Origin: Candidatus Corynebacterium faecipullorum
Lineage (GTDB): Bacteria > Actinomycetota > Actinomycetes > Mycobacteriales > Mycobacteriaceae
Reading direction: 5' to 3'
DNA length: 10,765 nt
Assembly: GCA_019114925.1 (NCBI GenBank)
Contig: DXEO01000178.1
Span: forward strand, 1 to 10,765
A program made the translations under genes and the position numbers. The notes under the pieces were generated by a model. It worked only from the letters and a program-made list of their open reading frames with translations, was not told the DNA's origin and made no database searches. Below are positions 1 to 6,616 of this stretch, in pieces; position 1 is the first letter of the stretch; each line of letters starts with the position of its first letter.

Positions 1-1031
1 CCGGAGCCGCTGAGTTCCAGGGCACCACGCTCGTCGATGTCTCCGGGGTCCCCTGGCACTATGGAAACCCCCTCGTGGAGCAACGCGCGGTAGAAACAGG
101 TTCCGCCATCATCGACCGCTCCCATCGCCGCGTCATCGCGGTATCTGGCCCCGATGCCCGGGCCTTCCTGCATAACCTCCTGAGCCAGAAGCTTGATGAC
201 GTAGACAGCGGCTTTTCCGCAGGCGCCCTTGATCTCAACATTCAGGGCCACGTCCTGCACCACATGGATCTGTGCTTCGACGGAGACACCTTCTACCTCG
301 ACGTGCCCGCAGCACAGTTCGAGTCTTTGCGGGATTTCCTCACCGCCATGGTGTTCTGGTCCCAGGTCACCGTGGAGGAAGCAGACGCGGCGGTCATCAC
401 GGTTCTGGGACAGTCACTGCAGAAACCTTCGGCGGCCTTGGTCGAGCGTTCCGTGCAGTGGCCGGGCTGCCCACGCCAGGATTTCCTCGTGCCGCGCCAG
501 CAGCTGGAGGCTGCCGTAGCAGAGCTGGAGAAGCAGGGCGGAAGCCTAGCGGGTCTGATGGCTTATACCGCGGAGCGGGTGCGCGCACGTGAGCCCGAAC
601 TGGCCGCTGACCTTGATGAGAAGACCATCGCCCATGAGGTCCCACAATGGATCCGTCGCAACGACAATGTCCCCGCATTCGTTCACCTAGAAAAAGGTTG
701 CTACCGCGGACAGGAGACAGTGGCTCGCGTAGAAAACCTCGGCCGCTCTCCCCGTTTGCTGGTGATGCTCTACCTCGACGGGTCCGCCCCAGAGCGCCCA
801 GCTAGCGGCGCCGACATTACGCTCAGGGGCCGGCGCGTCGGCAGGCTCGGCACCGTAGTGGAGGATTGCGATTACGGCCCCATCGCCCTTGGCCTGATTA
901 AGCGCAGCGCTCTCAACCACGGGGACCTGAACATTGGTCCAGTGGCGGCATCGGTCGAACCAGATTCCATCCCCACTGATGAGGGGCCCAAGGCCGGGCG
1001 CGCCGCCGTGGACCGCCTGCGCGGGAAATAG
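1..1031 (+). CDS. ygfZ: YgfZ/GcvT-family folate-binding protein (5' partial)
   Basis: The reading frame is open from base 3 to the TAG at 1029-1031, so the gene enters from outside the window. A GTG at 75 could be mistaken for the start, but the codons before it read in frame as WHYGNPLVEQR, which I recognise as the conserved N-terminal part of actinobacterial YgfZ-like proteins. The hallmark motif KGCYRGQE lies at bases 693-716 and contains the conserved Cys of the family. The N-terminal half has the GcvT-like pattern DRSHRRVIAVSGPDARAFLH. E. coli YgfZ binds tetrahydrofolate and helps make or maintain some Fe-S enzymes such as MiaB. It is not an aminomethyltransferase of the glycine cleavage system, although older annotation often says so. 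In M. tuberculosis a related gene (Rv0811c) lies in the same purF-purM-DUF3073 neighbourhood. The family call is firm; the client protein here is unknown. Confidence 0.93.
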   Translation, partial: GAAEFQGTTLVDVSGVPWHYGNPLVEQRAVETGSAIIDRSHRRVIAVSGPDARAFLHNLLSQKLDDVDSGFSAGALDLNIQGHVLHHMDLCFDGDTFYLDVPAAQFESLRDFLTAMVFWSQVTVEEADAAVITVLGQSLQKPSAALVERSVQWPGCPRQDFLVPRQQLEAAVAELEKQGGSLAGLMAYTAERVRAREPELAADLDEKTIAHEVPQWIRRNDNVPAFVHLEKGCYRGQETVARVENLGRSPRLLVMLYLDGSAPERPASGADITLRGRRVGRLGTVVEDCDYGPIALGLIKRSALNHGDLNIGPVAASVEPDSIPTDEGPKAGRAAVDRLRGK

Positions 1032-1061
1032 TGGCGAATTACACATTCGCCTCTTCTCCGC

Positions 1062-1079
1062 GGGCTACGGCCCTTTTCT
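1062..1079 (+). terminator. Short UACG-tetraloop hairpin with T-tract after ygfZ
   Basis: About 30 bases after the ygfZ stop, GGGC and GCCC form a 4-bp stem closed by a C(UACG)G loop and followed by TTTTCT. UNCG loops with a C-G closing pair are exceptionally stable, which could compensate for the short stem. Position and T-tract suit an intrinsic terminator. The short stem makes the call tentative. Confidence 0.4.
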
Positions 1080-1123
1080 ACACGACGCTGGGGGGTAGTT
1101 CGGAATTTTTTCGTCACACAGGC

Positions 1124-1129
1124 TATGGT
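1124..1129 (+). promoter_or_regulatory. Putative -10 element for the DUF3073 gene
   Basis: TATGGT, in the context GGCTATGGTGT, fits the loose corynebacterial SigA -10 pattern TANNNT. It lies in the only space available for a promoter between the ygfZ terminator hairpin and the DUF3073 gene. I see no convincing -35 hexamer at 16-18 bp. If correct, the transcript has a leader of roughly 85 bases that includes the hairpin at 1168-1194. Confidence 0.3.
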
Positions 1130-1167
1130 GTCTTACAGGAACATACACATATCTGACTAAGACGATG

Positions 1168-1194
1168 GGGCGGCCAAGAATCCCTGGACCGCCC
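1168..1194 (+). promoter_or_regulatory. GC-rich hairpin in the DUF3073 leader
   Basis: GGGCGGCCA pairs with TGG-A-CCGCCC: 6 bp plus 3 bp with one bulged A and an 8-base loop. The hairpin ends 10 bases before the Shine-Dalgarno of the DUF3073 gene. There is no T-tract after it, so it is not a normal terminator. The CCCT at its loop edge (1182-1185) could pair with the AGGGG of the ribosome binding site, giving a possible alternative fold that hides it. The inverted repeat is visible directly; a regulatory role is inference. Confidence 0.4.
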
Positions 1195-1204
1195 TACAAA
1201 CCTC

Positions 1205-1211
1205 AAGGGGG
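1205..1211 (+). promoter_or_regulatory. Ribosome binding site that fixes the DUF3073 start
   Basis: AAGGGGG stands 8 bases before the ATG at 1220 and only 2 bases before an in-frame ATG at 1214. The spacing therefore selects 1220, which also matches the family N-terminus MGRGRAKAKQ. Confidence 0.7.
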
Positions 1212-1219
1212 TCATGCAC

Positions 1220-1447
1220 ATGGGACGCGGACGCGCAAAGGCAAAGCAGACCAAAGTTGCACGCCAGCTGAAGTACAATTCGCCCGAGATGGATCTGGAT
1301 TCGCTCCAGCGTGAACTCGCCTCACAAAACTCCAAGCGCTCCCGCGATGAGGACGAGGACCCGTACTCGGAGTACGCGGACTACGAAGACTATGCGGATC
1401 GCTGGAACTCGGACGAGTGGGATGAGGATGATTCCGACGCACGCTAA
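1220..1447 (+). CDS. DUF3073 family small charged protein
   Basis: This 75-residue protein has no known function. I place it in the DUF3073 family, which is widespread in actinobacteria, from its start MGRGRAKAKQTKVARQLKY and its position beside purM. It is strongly polarised. Residues 1-19 are basic (R3, R5, K7, K9, K12, R15, K18), the middle (about 21-42) is a short helix-like stretch, and residues 43-75 are acidic and aromatic (DEDEDPY, then EYADYEDYADRW, then DEWDEDD). No membrane segment, signal peptide, cysteine or enzyme motif is present. The basic head could bind nucleic acid and the acidic tail could be disordered or contact a partner, but this is inference. It has its own ribosome binding site and probably its own promoter, and it converges on purM across a shared hairpin. 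Confidence 0.9.
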   Translation: MGRGRAKAKQTKVARQLKYNSPEMDLDSLQRELASQNSKRSRDEDEDPYSEYADYEDYADRWNSDEWDEDDSDAR

Positions 1448-1488
1448 GCGCGTGGATCACTTCCCCACCGTGCACAGCACGTAAGCAA

Positions 1489-1538
1489 AAGGCCGGCAAC
1501 CTTCCCCCCCTCAATAAGAGGAGGAAACTGCCGGCCTT
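1489..1538. terminator. Bidirectional hairpin between DUF3073 and purM
   Basis: Perfect 10-bp arms AAGGCCGGCA (1489-1498) and TGCCGGCCTT (1529-1538) enclose a pyrimidine-rich and purine-rich pair (CCTC with GAGG around an AATAA loop) that can lengthen the stem imperfectly. The structure lies between two converging genes. It is followed by CCTTGTTCCTTT on the + strand and by CCTTTTGC on the minus strand, so it can serve as an intrinsic terminator for both. The T-tracts are modest. Confidence 0.75.
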
Positions 1539-1567
1539 GTTCCTTTCCCAGACCCCTGTCCTAGGAC

Positions 1568-2620
1568 TTAGAACCCTGGGTGCTCGCCCGTCATAAGAAC
1601 GCGCGGCTCGCCTTCTTCGGCAACGCGGACGGTACCCAGCTCCCATGCTTCAACGTGGCGGGCAGTCATCATGGCCAGCGCACGCTCGCGATCCTCCGGC
1701 GCAACAACGGCGATCATGCCGACGCCCATGTTGAAGGTCTTCTCCATCTCTTCGAGCGCAACCTTGCCCACCGAGGAAATGGTCTTGAAGATCTGGCCCG
1801 GAGTCCACGTCGAGCGGCTCACCTCAGCGGTCAGGCCCTCCGGGATGACGCGCTCCAGGTTGCCGGCGAGGCCGCCGCCGGTGACGTGGCAGAAGGTGGA
1901 CACCGCGCACTCAGATACCAGGGCCAAGCAGTCCTTGGCATAGATGCGGGTAGGCTCCAGCAGTTCCTCACCGAGAGTGCGGCCCAAGTCTTCCATGTAG
2001 CCGTCAAGCGGCAGACCGGCCTGCTCCAGGAGGACGTAGCGTGCCAAGGAGTAGCCGTTGGAGTGCAGACCAGAGGACTTCATAGCGATAAGGACGTCGC
2101 CGTCACGTACCTTGTCTGGGCCGAGGAGCTCATCGGCCTCCACCACGCCAACGGCGGTGGCGGAGACGTCGTATTCATCCTTGCCCATGACGCCCGGGTG
2201 CTCCGCGGTCTCGCCGCCGAGGAGAGCAGCACCAGCCTGGACGCAGCCCTCAGCAATGCCCTTCACAATCTCCGCTACCTTTTCCGGCACAACCTCGCCC
2301 ACCGCGATGTAATCCTGCAGGAAAAGCGGCTCGGCGCCGCACACGACGAGGTCATCCACGCACATGGCGACGAGGTCGATACCGATGGTGTCGTGCTTAT
2401 CCATGGCCTGGGCCACGGCCAGCTTGGTGCCCACGCCATCAGAGCCAGCTGCGAGGACCGGTTCCTTGTAGTCCCCCAGTTTGAACAGGCCTGCGAATCC
2501 GCCGAGCCCGCCCATGACCTCGGGGCGCGTGGCGCACTTGGCACGGGGGGTAATTAGCTCTACTGCGCGGTCGCCTTCCTCAATGTTGACGCCAGCGGCA
2601 GCATACGTGTTCTCGCTCAT
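1568..2620 (-). CDS. purM: Phosphoribosylformylglycinamidine cyclo-ligase (AIR synthetase)
   Basis: PurM closes FGAM to aminoimidazole ribonucleotide using ATP, step 5 of de novo purine synthesis, in the cytoplasm. At 350 residues it has normal family length. Visible family motifs in order are the N-terminal YAAAGVNIEEG (6-16), the glycine-rich GGLGGFAGLF (37-46), SDGVGTKL (60-67), the metal and ATP region DLVAMCVDDLVV (82-93), GGETAEHPG (135-143) and GLHSNGYSLAR (184-194). The ATG at 2620 has AAGGAC 10 bases upstream. The gene starts 21 bases after the purF stop, so both are almost certainly co-transcribed. A 325-residue open frame on the opposite strand is a codon-bias shadow. Confidence 0.97.
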   Translation of the reverse strand: MSENTYAAAGVNIEEGDRAVELITPRAKCATRPEVMGGLGGFAGLFKLGDYKEPVLAAGSDGVGTKLAVAQAMDKHDTIGIDLVAMCVDDLVVCGAEPLFLQDYIAVGEVVPEKVAEIVKGIAEGCVQAGAALLGGETAEHPGVMGKDEYDVSATAVGVVEADELLGPDKVRDGDVLIAMKSSGLHSNGYSLARYVLLEQAGLPLDGYMEDLGRTLGEELLEPTRIYAKDCLALVSECAVSTFCHVTGGGLAGNLERVIPEGLTAEVSRSTWTPGQIFKTISSVGKVALEEMEKTFNMGVGMIAVVAPEDRERALAMMTARHVEAWELGTVRVAEEGEPRVLMTGEHPGF

Positions 2621-2641
2621 GAGTAACTTAGTCCTTATTCC

Positions 2642-4153
2642 TTAGTATGTCGTCGAGCCCTGCAGGGTGCGCACGGCCTCAGCATTGGGGTTTCCGGCGG
2701 GCAGTCCGAGTGGGTACTTCCCATCGAAGCATGCACAGCACAGTTCGTTGCGTGGCTGTTGGGTAGCCGCCACCATCTCATCGGTAGAGACGAAGCCCAG
2801 CGAATCCGCACCGATCGCGGTGCAGATGGTCTGTGCTACCTCTTCCGGATCATCGGAGGGGTTGGCGTTGGCAATGAGCTCGCCTGGAGAGGCAAAATCG
2901 ATGCCGTAGAAGCATGGCCACTTCACCGGCGGGGAGGCGATGCGCACGTGGACTTCCGCAGCACCGGCTTCCCGCAGCATCCGGATCAGTGCGCGCTGCG
3001 TGTTACCACGCACGATTGAATCATCCACCACCACGATGGACTTGCCTTCGATGACCTCCCGCAGCGGATTGAGCTTGAGGCGGATACCCATCTGCCGCTG
3101 GGACTGCGTGGGCTGGATGAAGGTGCGCCCCACATAGGAGTTCTTCACCAAGCCATGCGCAAAGGTCAGCCCGGATTCGCGGGCATATCCCACGGCGGCC
3201 GGGTTGCCGGACTCAGGAACGGGGATCACCATGTCTGCATCGGGTGCCGGGTACTGGCGCGCTAGACGACGCCCAATTTCCACACGCGTAGCGTTGACCG
3301 AACGGCCCTTAATATTGGTATCTGGCCGCGCCAGGTAGACATATTCGAAGACGCAGCCGTGGCGCTTAGTTTCTGCAAAGCGCTCGGAGCGAATGCCGGT
3401 CTCATCGATAGCAACGAGCTCACCCGGTTCGATTTCCCGAATAAATTGCGCGCCGACGATATCGAGCGCACACGTTTCACTAGCGACCACCCAGCCCGTG
3501 TTGAGCCGTCCGAGGGCTAGCGGGCGCACGCCATGCGGGTCGCGAGCCGCGTAGAGGGTGTGCCCGTCCGTAAAGGTCAGGCAGTACGCACCTTTCACGG
3601 TGGGCAAGAGCTGCAGAGCAGAGTCGAACACGCTACTGTCTTCGCTCACGCCATCAGCCAGCAAGATGGACAGACACATGGAGTCCGAGACGGACTCTTC
3701 CTGCGGCTTGATAAGTCCGCGTTCCACGGCCTCAGCGCGCAGCTCCTGATAGTTCACCAGGTTGCCGTTGTGACCAAGCGCGATGTCGACGCCGCTGGGC
3801 GACGTCCCGAACATCGGCTGCACATTCGACCATTCCTTGCCACCCGCGGTGGAGTACCGCGTGTGACCGACGGCCACGTTGCCGTGCAGTGAGGTCAGAA
3901 TGGATTCATCGAAAACATTAGAGACTAGGCCCATATCTTTGAAGACAACAATGCGGTCATCATCCCCGACCGCGATGCCGGCGGCCTCTTGGCCGCGGTG
4001 CTGGAGGGCGAAAAGTCCGAAGTAGGTTAACTTGGAAACCTCTTCTCCTGGTGCCCAAACACCGAAGACTCCGCATTCTTCACGGGGTTCTGGATCCAGG
4101 CTGGGATCCGTGGACAGGGTCTTAGTCATGCTCTGGACGTGTTCAGCTACCAC
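2642..4153 (-). CDS. purF: Amidophosphoribosyltransferase, Fe-S type with propeptide
   Basis: PurF transfers the amide nitrogen of glutamine to PRPP to make phosphoribosylamine, the committed step of purine synthesis. From the GTG start the protein has 503 residues. The N-terminal Ntn glutaminase begins at Cys27 (EE|CGVFGV), so a 26-residue propeptide must be removed to expose the nucleophile. The PRPP loop IVVVDDSIVRGNT is at 373-385. Cys267, Cys414, Cys472 and Cys475 (contexts GCVFEY, CFYGID, CCAC) match the four [4Fe-4S] ligands known from Bacillus subtilis PurF. The GTG at 4153 has AGGA 8 bases upstream, overlapping the end of the preceding gene, whose stop is 10 bases away. An in-frame ATG at 4129 gives an 18-residue propeptide but has no clear ribosome binding site, so GTG is preferred with some doubt. 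Confidence 0.96.
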   Translation of the reverse strand: MVAEHVQSMTKTLSTDPSLDPEPREECGVFGVWAPGEEVSKLTYFGLFALQHRGQEAAGIAVGDDDRIVVFKDMGLVSNVFDESILTSLHGNVAVGHTRYSTAGGKEWSNVQPMFGTSPSGVDIALGHNGNLVNYQELRAEAVERGLIKPQEESVSDSMCLSILLADGVSEDSSVFDSALQLLPTVKGAYCLTFTDGHTLYAARDPHGVRPLALGRLNTGWVVASETCALDIVGAQFIREIEPGELVAIDETGIRSERFAETKRHGCVFEYVYLARPDTNIKGRSVNATRVEIGRRLARQYPAPDADMVIPVPESGNPAAVGYARESGLTFAHGLVKNSYVGRTFIQPTQSQRQMGIRLKLNPLREVIEGKSIVVVDDSIVRGNTQRALIRMLREAGAAEVHVRIASPPVKWPCFYGIDFASPGELIANANPSDDPEEVAQTICTAIGADSLGFVSTDEMVAATQQPRNELCCACFDGKYPLGLPAGNPNAEAVRTLQGSTTY

Positions 4154-4163
4154 GGCGCTAATC

Positions 4164-4568
4164 CTAGCCGTTCCGGCCAGTGAAAACTAACGGAATCACG
4201 GGCAGGCAACTCGCGATCTCGTGAGAGCGGGAGCCGGAGGCGTCCACGCGGCCGTCGTGAAGCGCCTGCTCCCAATCCAGGATGCCCGTGGCCAGCTGCA
4301 ACCATGTCTGGGGATCCATCTCCACCACATTCGGAGGGGTACCGCGGGTGTGCCGGGGCCCGGCAATACACTGCACTGCCACGAATGGGGGGACCCGCAA
4401 TTCCACGGAGTGCCCCGGCGCGTCCGCCTCCAGCAGGCGGGCTGTGGCCCGAGTGGCTTTCGCAAGGGCCGGGCGACCTGGTTTTTCCACCTCTTCAGGG
4501 TTACGGATCCACTCCTCCACCGCTTCGACGGCAGCACGGGTGGTTGCGGCATCAACAGCCTTCTTCAT
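4164..4568 (-). CDS. Bacterial SCP-like (sterol carrier family) protein
   Basis: This 134-residue soluble protein resembles the small actinobacterial SCP-like family (SCP_3 type) found beside purF, as with M. tuberculosis Rv0807. The recognisable features are a helical head (1-48), the strand VELRVPPFVAVQ (55-66), NVVEMDPQTWLQLATG (80-95) and WEQALHDGRVDASGSRS (99-115). The last two recall the SCP2 pattern in which an acidic strand leads into a substrate-facing helix and a G-x-V-x-A-S/SG segment. Despite the name no sterol role is implied; the ligand is unknown. It is the first gene of the operon with purF and purM. The ATG has AGGGAG 12 bases upstream, a rather long spacing. A frame on the opposite strand (4221-4601) that appears to extend the thioesterase is a shadow of this gene. 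Confidence 0.82.
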   Translation of the reverse strand: MKKAVDAATTRAAVEAVEEWIRNPEEVEKPGRPALAKATRATARLLEADAPGHSVELRVPPFVAVQCIAGPRHTRGTPPNVVEMDPQTWLQLATGILDWEQALHDGRVDASGSRSHEIASCLPVIPLVFTGRNG

Positions 4569-4588
4569 ACGCTTCGCACGCTCCCTGA

Positions 4589-4594
4589 TACTTT
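4589..4594 (+). promoter_or_regulatory. Putative -10 of a leaderless thioesterase transcript
   Basis: TACTTT, in the context TGATACTTTG, fits TANNNT. It ends 7 bases before the thioesterase ATG, so transcription would begin at or next to the start codon. There is no Shine-Dalgarno in this gap, which supports a leaderless mRNA, a common arrangement in corynebacteria. No clear -35 is visible. Confidence 0.45.
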
Positions 4595-4601
4595 GTTATC
4601 C

Positions 4602-5636
4602 ATGTCACCAACCATGCCACCAAGCTCTTCGGAAGAAAAGAAGCCGGTCCCCACCGGGAAGTCTCCCTCTCTCACGTTGCGGTTTATGGCCGCCCCGACT
4701 GATCTCACCATCGCCGGCGCCCAAGGCATCGGCGGCGGCCGCGTTCTGGAATGGATCGATAAGGCTGCCTATGCGTGCGCGGTCCAGTGGTCGGGCACCT
4801 ACTGCGTAACAGCCTACGTGGGCCATATTCACTTCACTCGCCCAATCCCCCCGGGCCACTTGGTGGAAGTGCGCTCACGAATCGCGATGACCGGGCGCTC
4901 CTCCATGCACATCGTCAACGAGGTGCTCTCCGCCGATCCGCGCGATGGAATTTTTACCCGAGCGTGCGACTGCCTCGTCATCTTCGTGGCCAAAGATACC
5001 GAGACCGGAAAGTCGGTGGCTGTTCCGTCGCTGATTCCGGACACCACTGAGCACCAGCGTGTGTGGGAGGCCGCGGAATCACGCATCAAGCTACGCCAAG
5101 CCATCGAAGCGGAAATGGAAAAGCAGACTTATGATGGCCCGTCCGATGCACCCCGAATGGTGAACCGCTTCCTGGCTAAGCCCACCGATGTCAATTGGGG
5201 CGGCAACGTCCACGGCGGAACGGCCATGGAATGGATTGATGAGGCCGGTGCTGCCTGTACCATGGAATGGTCGGGAGAGCACACCGTCGCGGTCTATGCC
5301 GGTGGCATTCGCTTCTACCGGCCCATTCACATTGGAGACCTCATCGAAGTGGATGCCCGTATGATGCGCACGGATACCCGCTCCATGCAGATGTCGATCC
5401 ACGTGCGCTCGGGCAACCCGCGCGGCGGCCGCGAAAAACTGGAGACCGCCATCCACGCCACCGTCTCCTACATGGCGATGGACGCTGACTGGCAGCCGCT
5501 GGCTGCCCGCCAATTCACTCCCCGCACCGAGGAGGATAAGCGCCTCTGGGAGCACGCCGGCATCCTCCGCGGATTGCGCGGCAAGTACTCCCCGAAGCCA
5601 CTGGTCGTGGCACCACAGCACCAGCACGTAGATTAG
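4602..5636 (+). CDS. Acyl-CoA thioesterase with two hotdog domains
   Basis: This 344-residue protein should hydrolyse acyl-CoA to free acid and CoA in the cytoplasm. It contains two 4HBT/hotdog repeats of the ACOT7/YciA type. Repeat 1 spans about 27-155 with GGGRVLEWIDKAA (44-56); repeat 2 spans about 183-320 with HGGTAMEWIDEAG (204-216). Each ends in a similar helix (HQRVWEAAESR and EDKRLWEHAG). The catalytic Asp is present in both (D53, D213). The partner Asn of the YciA pattern appears only in repeat 2 (N198); repeat 1 has Ala38 there. The frame is open further upstream, but that part lies opposite the SCP-like gene and lacks family similarity. The ATG at 4602 is therefore chosen, with ATG 4614 as the alternative. 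Chain-length preference cannot be read from the sequence. Confidence 0.9.
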   Translation: MSPTMPPSSSEEKKPVPTGKSPSLTLRFMAAPTDLTIAGAQGIGGGRVLEWIDKAAYACAVQWSGTYCVTAYVGHIHFTRPIPPGHLVEVRSRIAMTGRSSMHIVNEVLSADPRDGIFTRACDCLVIFVAKDTETGKSVAVPSLIPDTTEHQRVWEAAESRIKLRQAIEAEMEKQTYDGPSDAPRMVNRFLAKPTDVNWGGNVHGGTAMEWIDEAGAACTMEWSGEHTVAVYAGGIRFYRPIHIGDLIEVDARMMRTDTRSMQMSIHVRSGNPRGGREKLETAIHATVSYMAMDADWQPLAARQFTPRTEEDKRLWEHAGILRGLRGKYSPKPLVVAPQHQHVD

Positions 5637-5672
5637 CCCGAGGCTCACCCACCACCCCACAGCTGCTTGGCA

Positions 5673-5690
5673 CTAGCACCGAGGGGCTAG
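5673..5690. terminator. Weak hairpin between converging thioesterase and MaoC genes
   Basis: CTAGC and GCTAG can pair over a short loop containing a further CC/GG pair. The structure overlaps the stop codon of the minus-strand hydratase gene. It is the only symmetric element in the 50-bp gap. It lacks a T-tract, so a terminator role is doubtful. Confidence 0.2.
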
Positions 5691-6616
5691 TCCAATGGCT
5701 CAACCCGGCACGCCACGTGGAGGGAGCTTGGGTCCTTGGCCTTGCGCAACGTAACGGTGCGCGCTCCGATCTCACTGTTTGTGGCGACGCTCGGAGCCAC
5801 AAACACTCCCGTGCTCGCCGGAAGAATGACGGGCTTGTAGAAATCCGCACTGATGCGAACTGCACCCGGAAGGGTGCCGTCGAGCACCGACAGCATACGG
5901 GCGTGCGTGTACATGCCATGCGCAATGGGCGCGGGGAAGCCGAAGAGCTTGGCGCCCACGGTGGAGACGTGGATGGGGTTCTTATCACCAGATGCCGCCG
6001 CATAGACGCGAGTGCTCGCGGCGCTAAAACGCAGCGTGGCCGTGGGGGTTCCCACCTCATCGCCGGGGAAGTCCAGGAAACGCTCGGCCTCCGGGCGGGT
6101 TCTCACTTGCCGCGGGGTGTCCTTAGTGAATTTCGCTCCCTGTCCTAGGAAGACCGATGTCTGGCGCCAGATCTCCTCACCCTCCACGCTGTAGGTAGTC
6201 ACCATATCGATGACCAGCCCCTTGCGGTGGGGTCGCAAGTTTTCCGCATGCACGGCGATGTCACAGCTCTCGTCGACGCGCAACGGGCGTTTCTGCTCGA
6301 TGCGGTTGGACAGATGCACCACGCCTACAGCGGGGAAAGGAAAATCCTGTGCGGCCATCACCTTGATAGCGAGCGGGAAGGCCAGCGCGTACAGATAGGT
6401 GGGGGGCAGCTCGTTGCCCAGACGCAGGCCCGTGGCTTGGCAGTAGCGTGCGAGGTGCTCGGTGTCTACGCGCACCCCCTCGACGCGGTAGGCGGTCTGC
6501 GGGTCATCGACCTTGCGCTTGCCTGCCCCCAGCCCGGGGATGGGCACCGCGCCCACCATCAGGCTGCGGTAGAGCGCGGGAAGATCTGGAATCTCGTTGA
6601 GTGTGGTGACGTTCAT
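5687..6616 (-). CDS. MaoC-like (R)-specific enoyl-CoA hydratase / 3-hydroxyacyl dehydratase (HtdX-like)
   Basis: This 309-residue protein belongs to the double-hotdog MaoC family and resembles mycobacterial HtdX (Rv0241c). The C-terminal hotdog carries the hydratase-2 motif at 205-235: YAAASGDKNPIH, then a GF segment and IAHGM. Asp211 and His216 are the expected catalytic pair. The N-terminal half (about 60-165) is a degenerate hotdog without that motif, as is usual for the long form. Family members add water reversibly to trans-2-enoyl thioesters to give the (R)-3-hydroxyacyl product. Its ATG follows the stop of the upstream reductase gene with no base between (TAA then ATG), and a GGGAG within the end of that gene serves as ribosome binding site. 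The two enzymes are therefore translated together and probably act in succession. Whether it prefers CoA or ACP esters cannot be seen. Confidence 0.9.
   Translation of the reverse strand: MNVTTLNEIPDLPALYRSLMVGAVPIPGLGAGKRKVDDPQTAYRVEGVRVDTEHLARYCQATGLRLGNELPPTYLYALAFPLAIKVMAAQDFPFPAVGVVHLSNRIEQKRPLRVDESCDIAVHAENLRPHRKGLVIDMVTTYSVEGEEIWRQTSVFLGQGAKFTKDTPRQVRTRPEAERFLDFPGDEVGTPTATLRFSAASTRVYAAASGDKNPIHVSTVGAKLFGFPAPIAHGMYTHARMLSVLDGTLPGAVRISADFYKPVILPASTGVFVAPSVATNSEIGARTVTLRKAKDPSSLHVACRVEPLD

Noticed and set aside
75..77. GTG as the start of the YgfZ-like gene
   Set aside because: The frame is open to the window edge and the codons before the GTG encode a recognisable conserved family segment, so the true start lies outside.
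1214..1219. ATG at 1214 as the DUF3073 start
   Set aside because: It is only 2 bases from the ribosome binding site; the ATG at 1220 has proper spacing and gives the family N-terminus.
1165..1320. Possible leader peptide beginning at ATG 1165 before DUF3073
   Set aside because: It has no good ribosome binding site, does not end before the gene but overlaps it in another frame, and lacks any run of regulatory codons.
1580..2557. 325-residue open frame on the + strand opposite purM
   Set aside because: It lies wholly antisense to a clear purM, has no recognisable domain, and long antisense frames are expected from GC-rich codon bias.
4221..4601. 127-residue upstream extension of the thioesterase
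   Set aside because: It is antisense to the SCP-like gene, resembles no thioesterase N-terminus, and the hotdog protein is complete from 4602.
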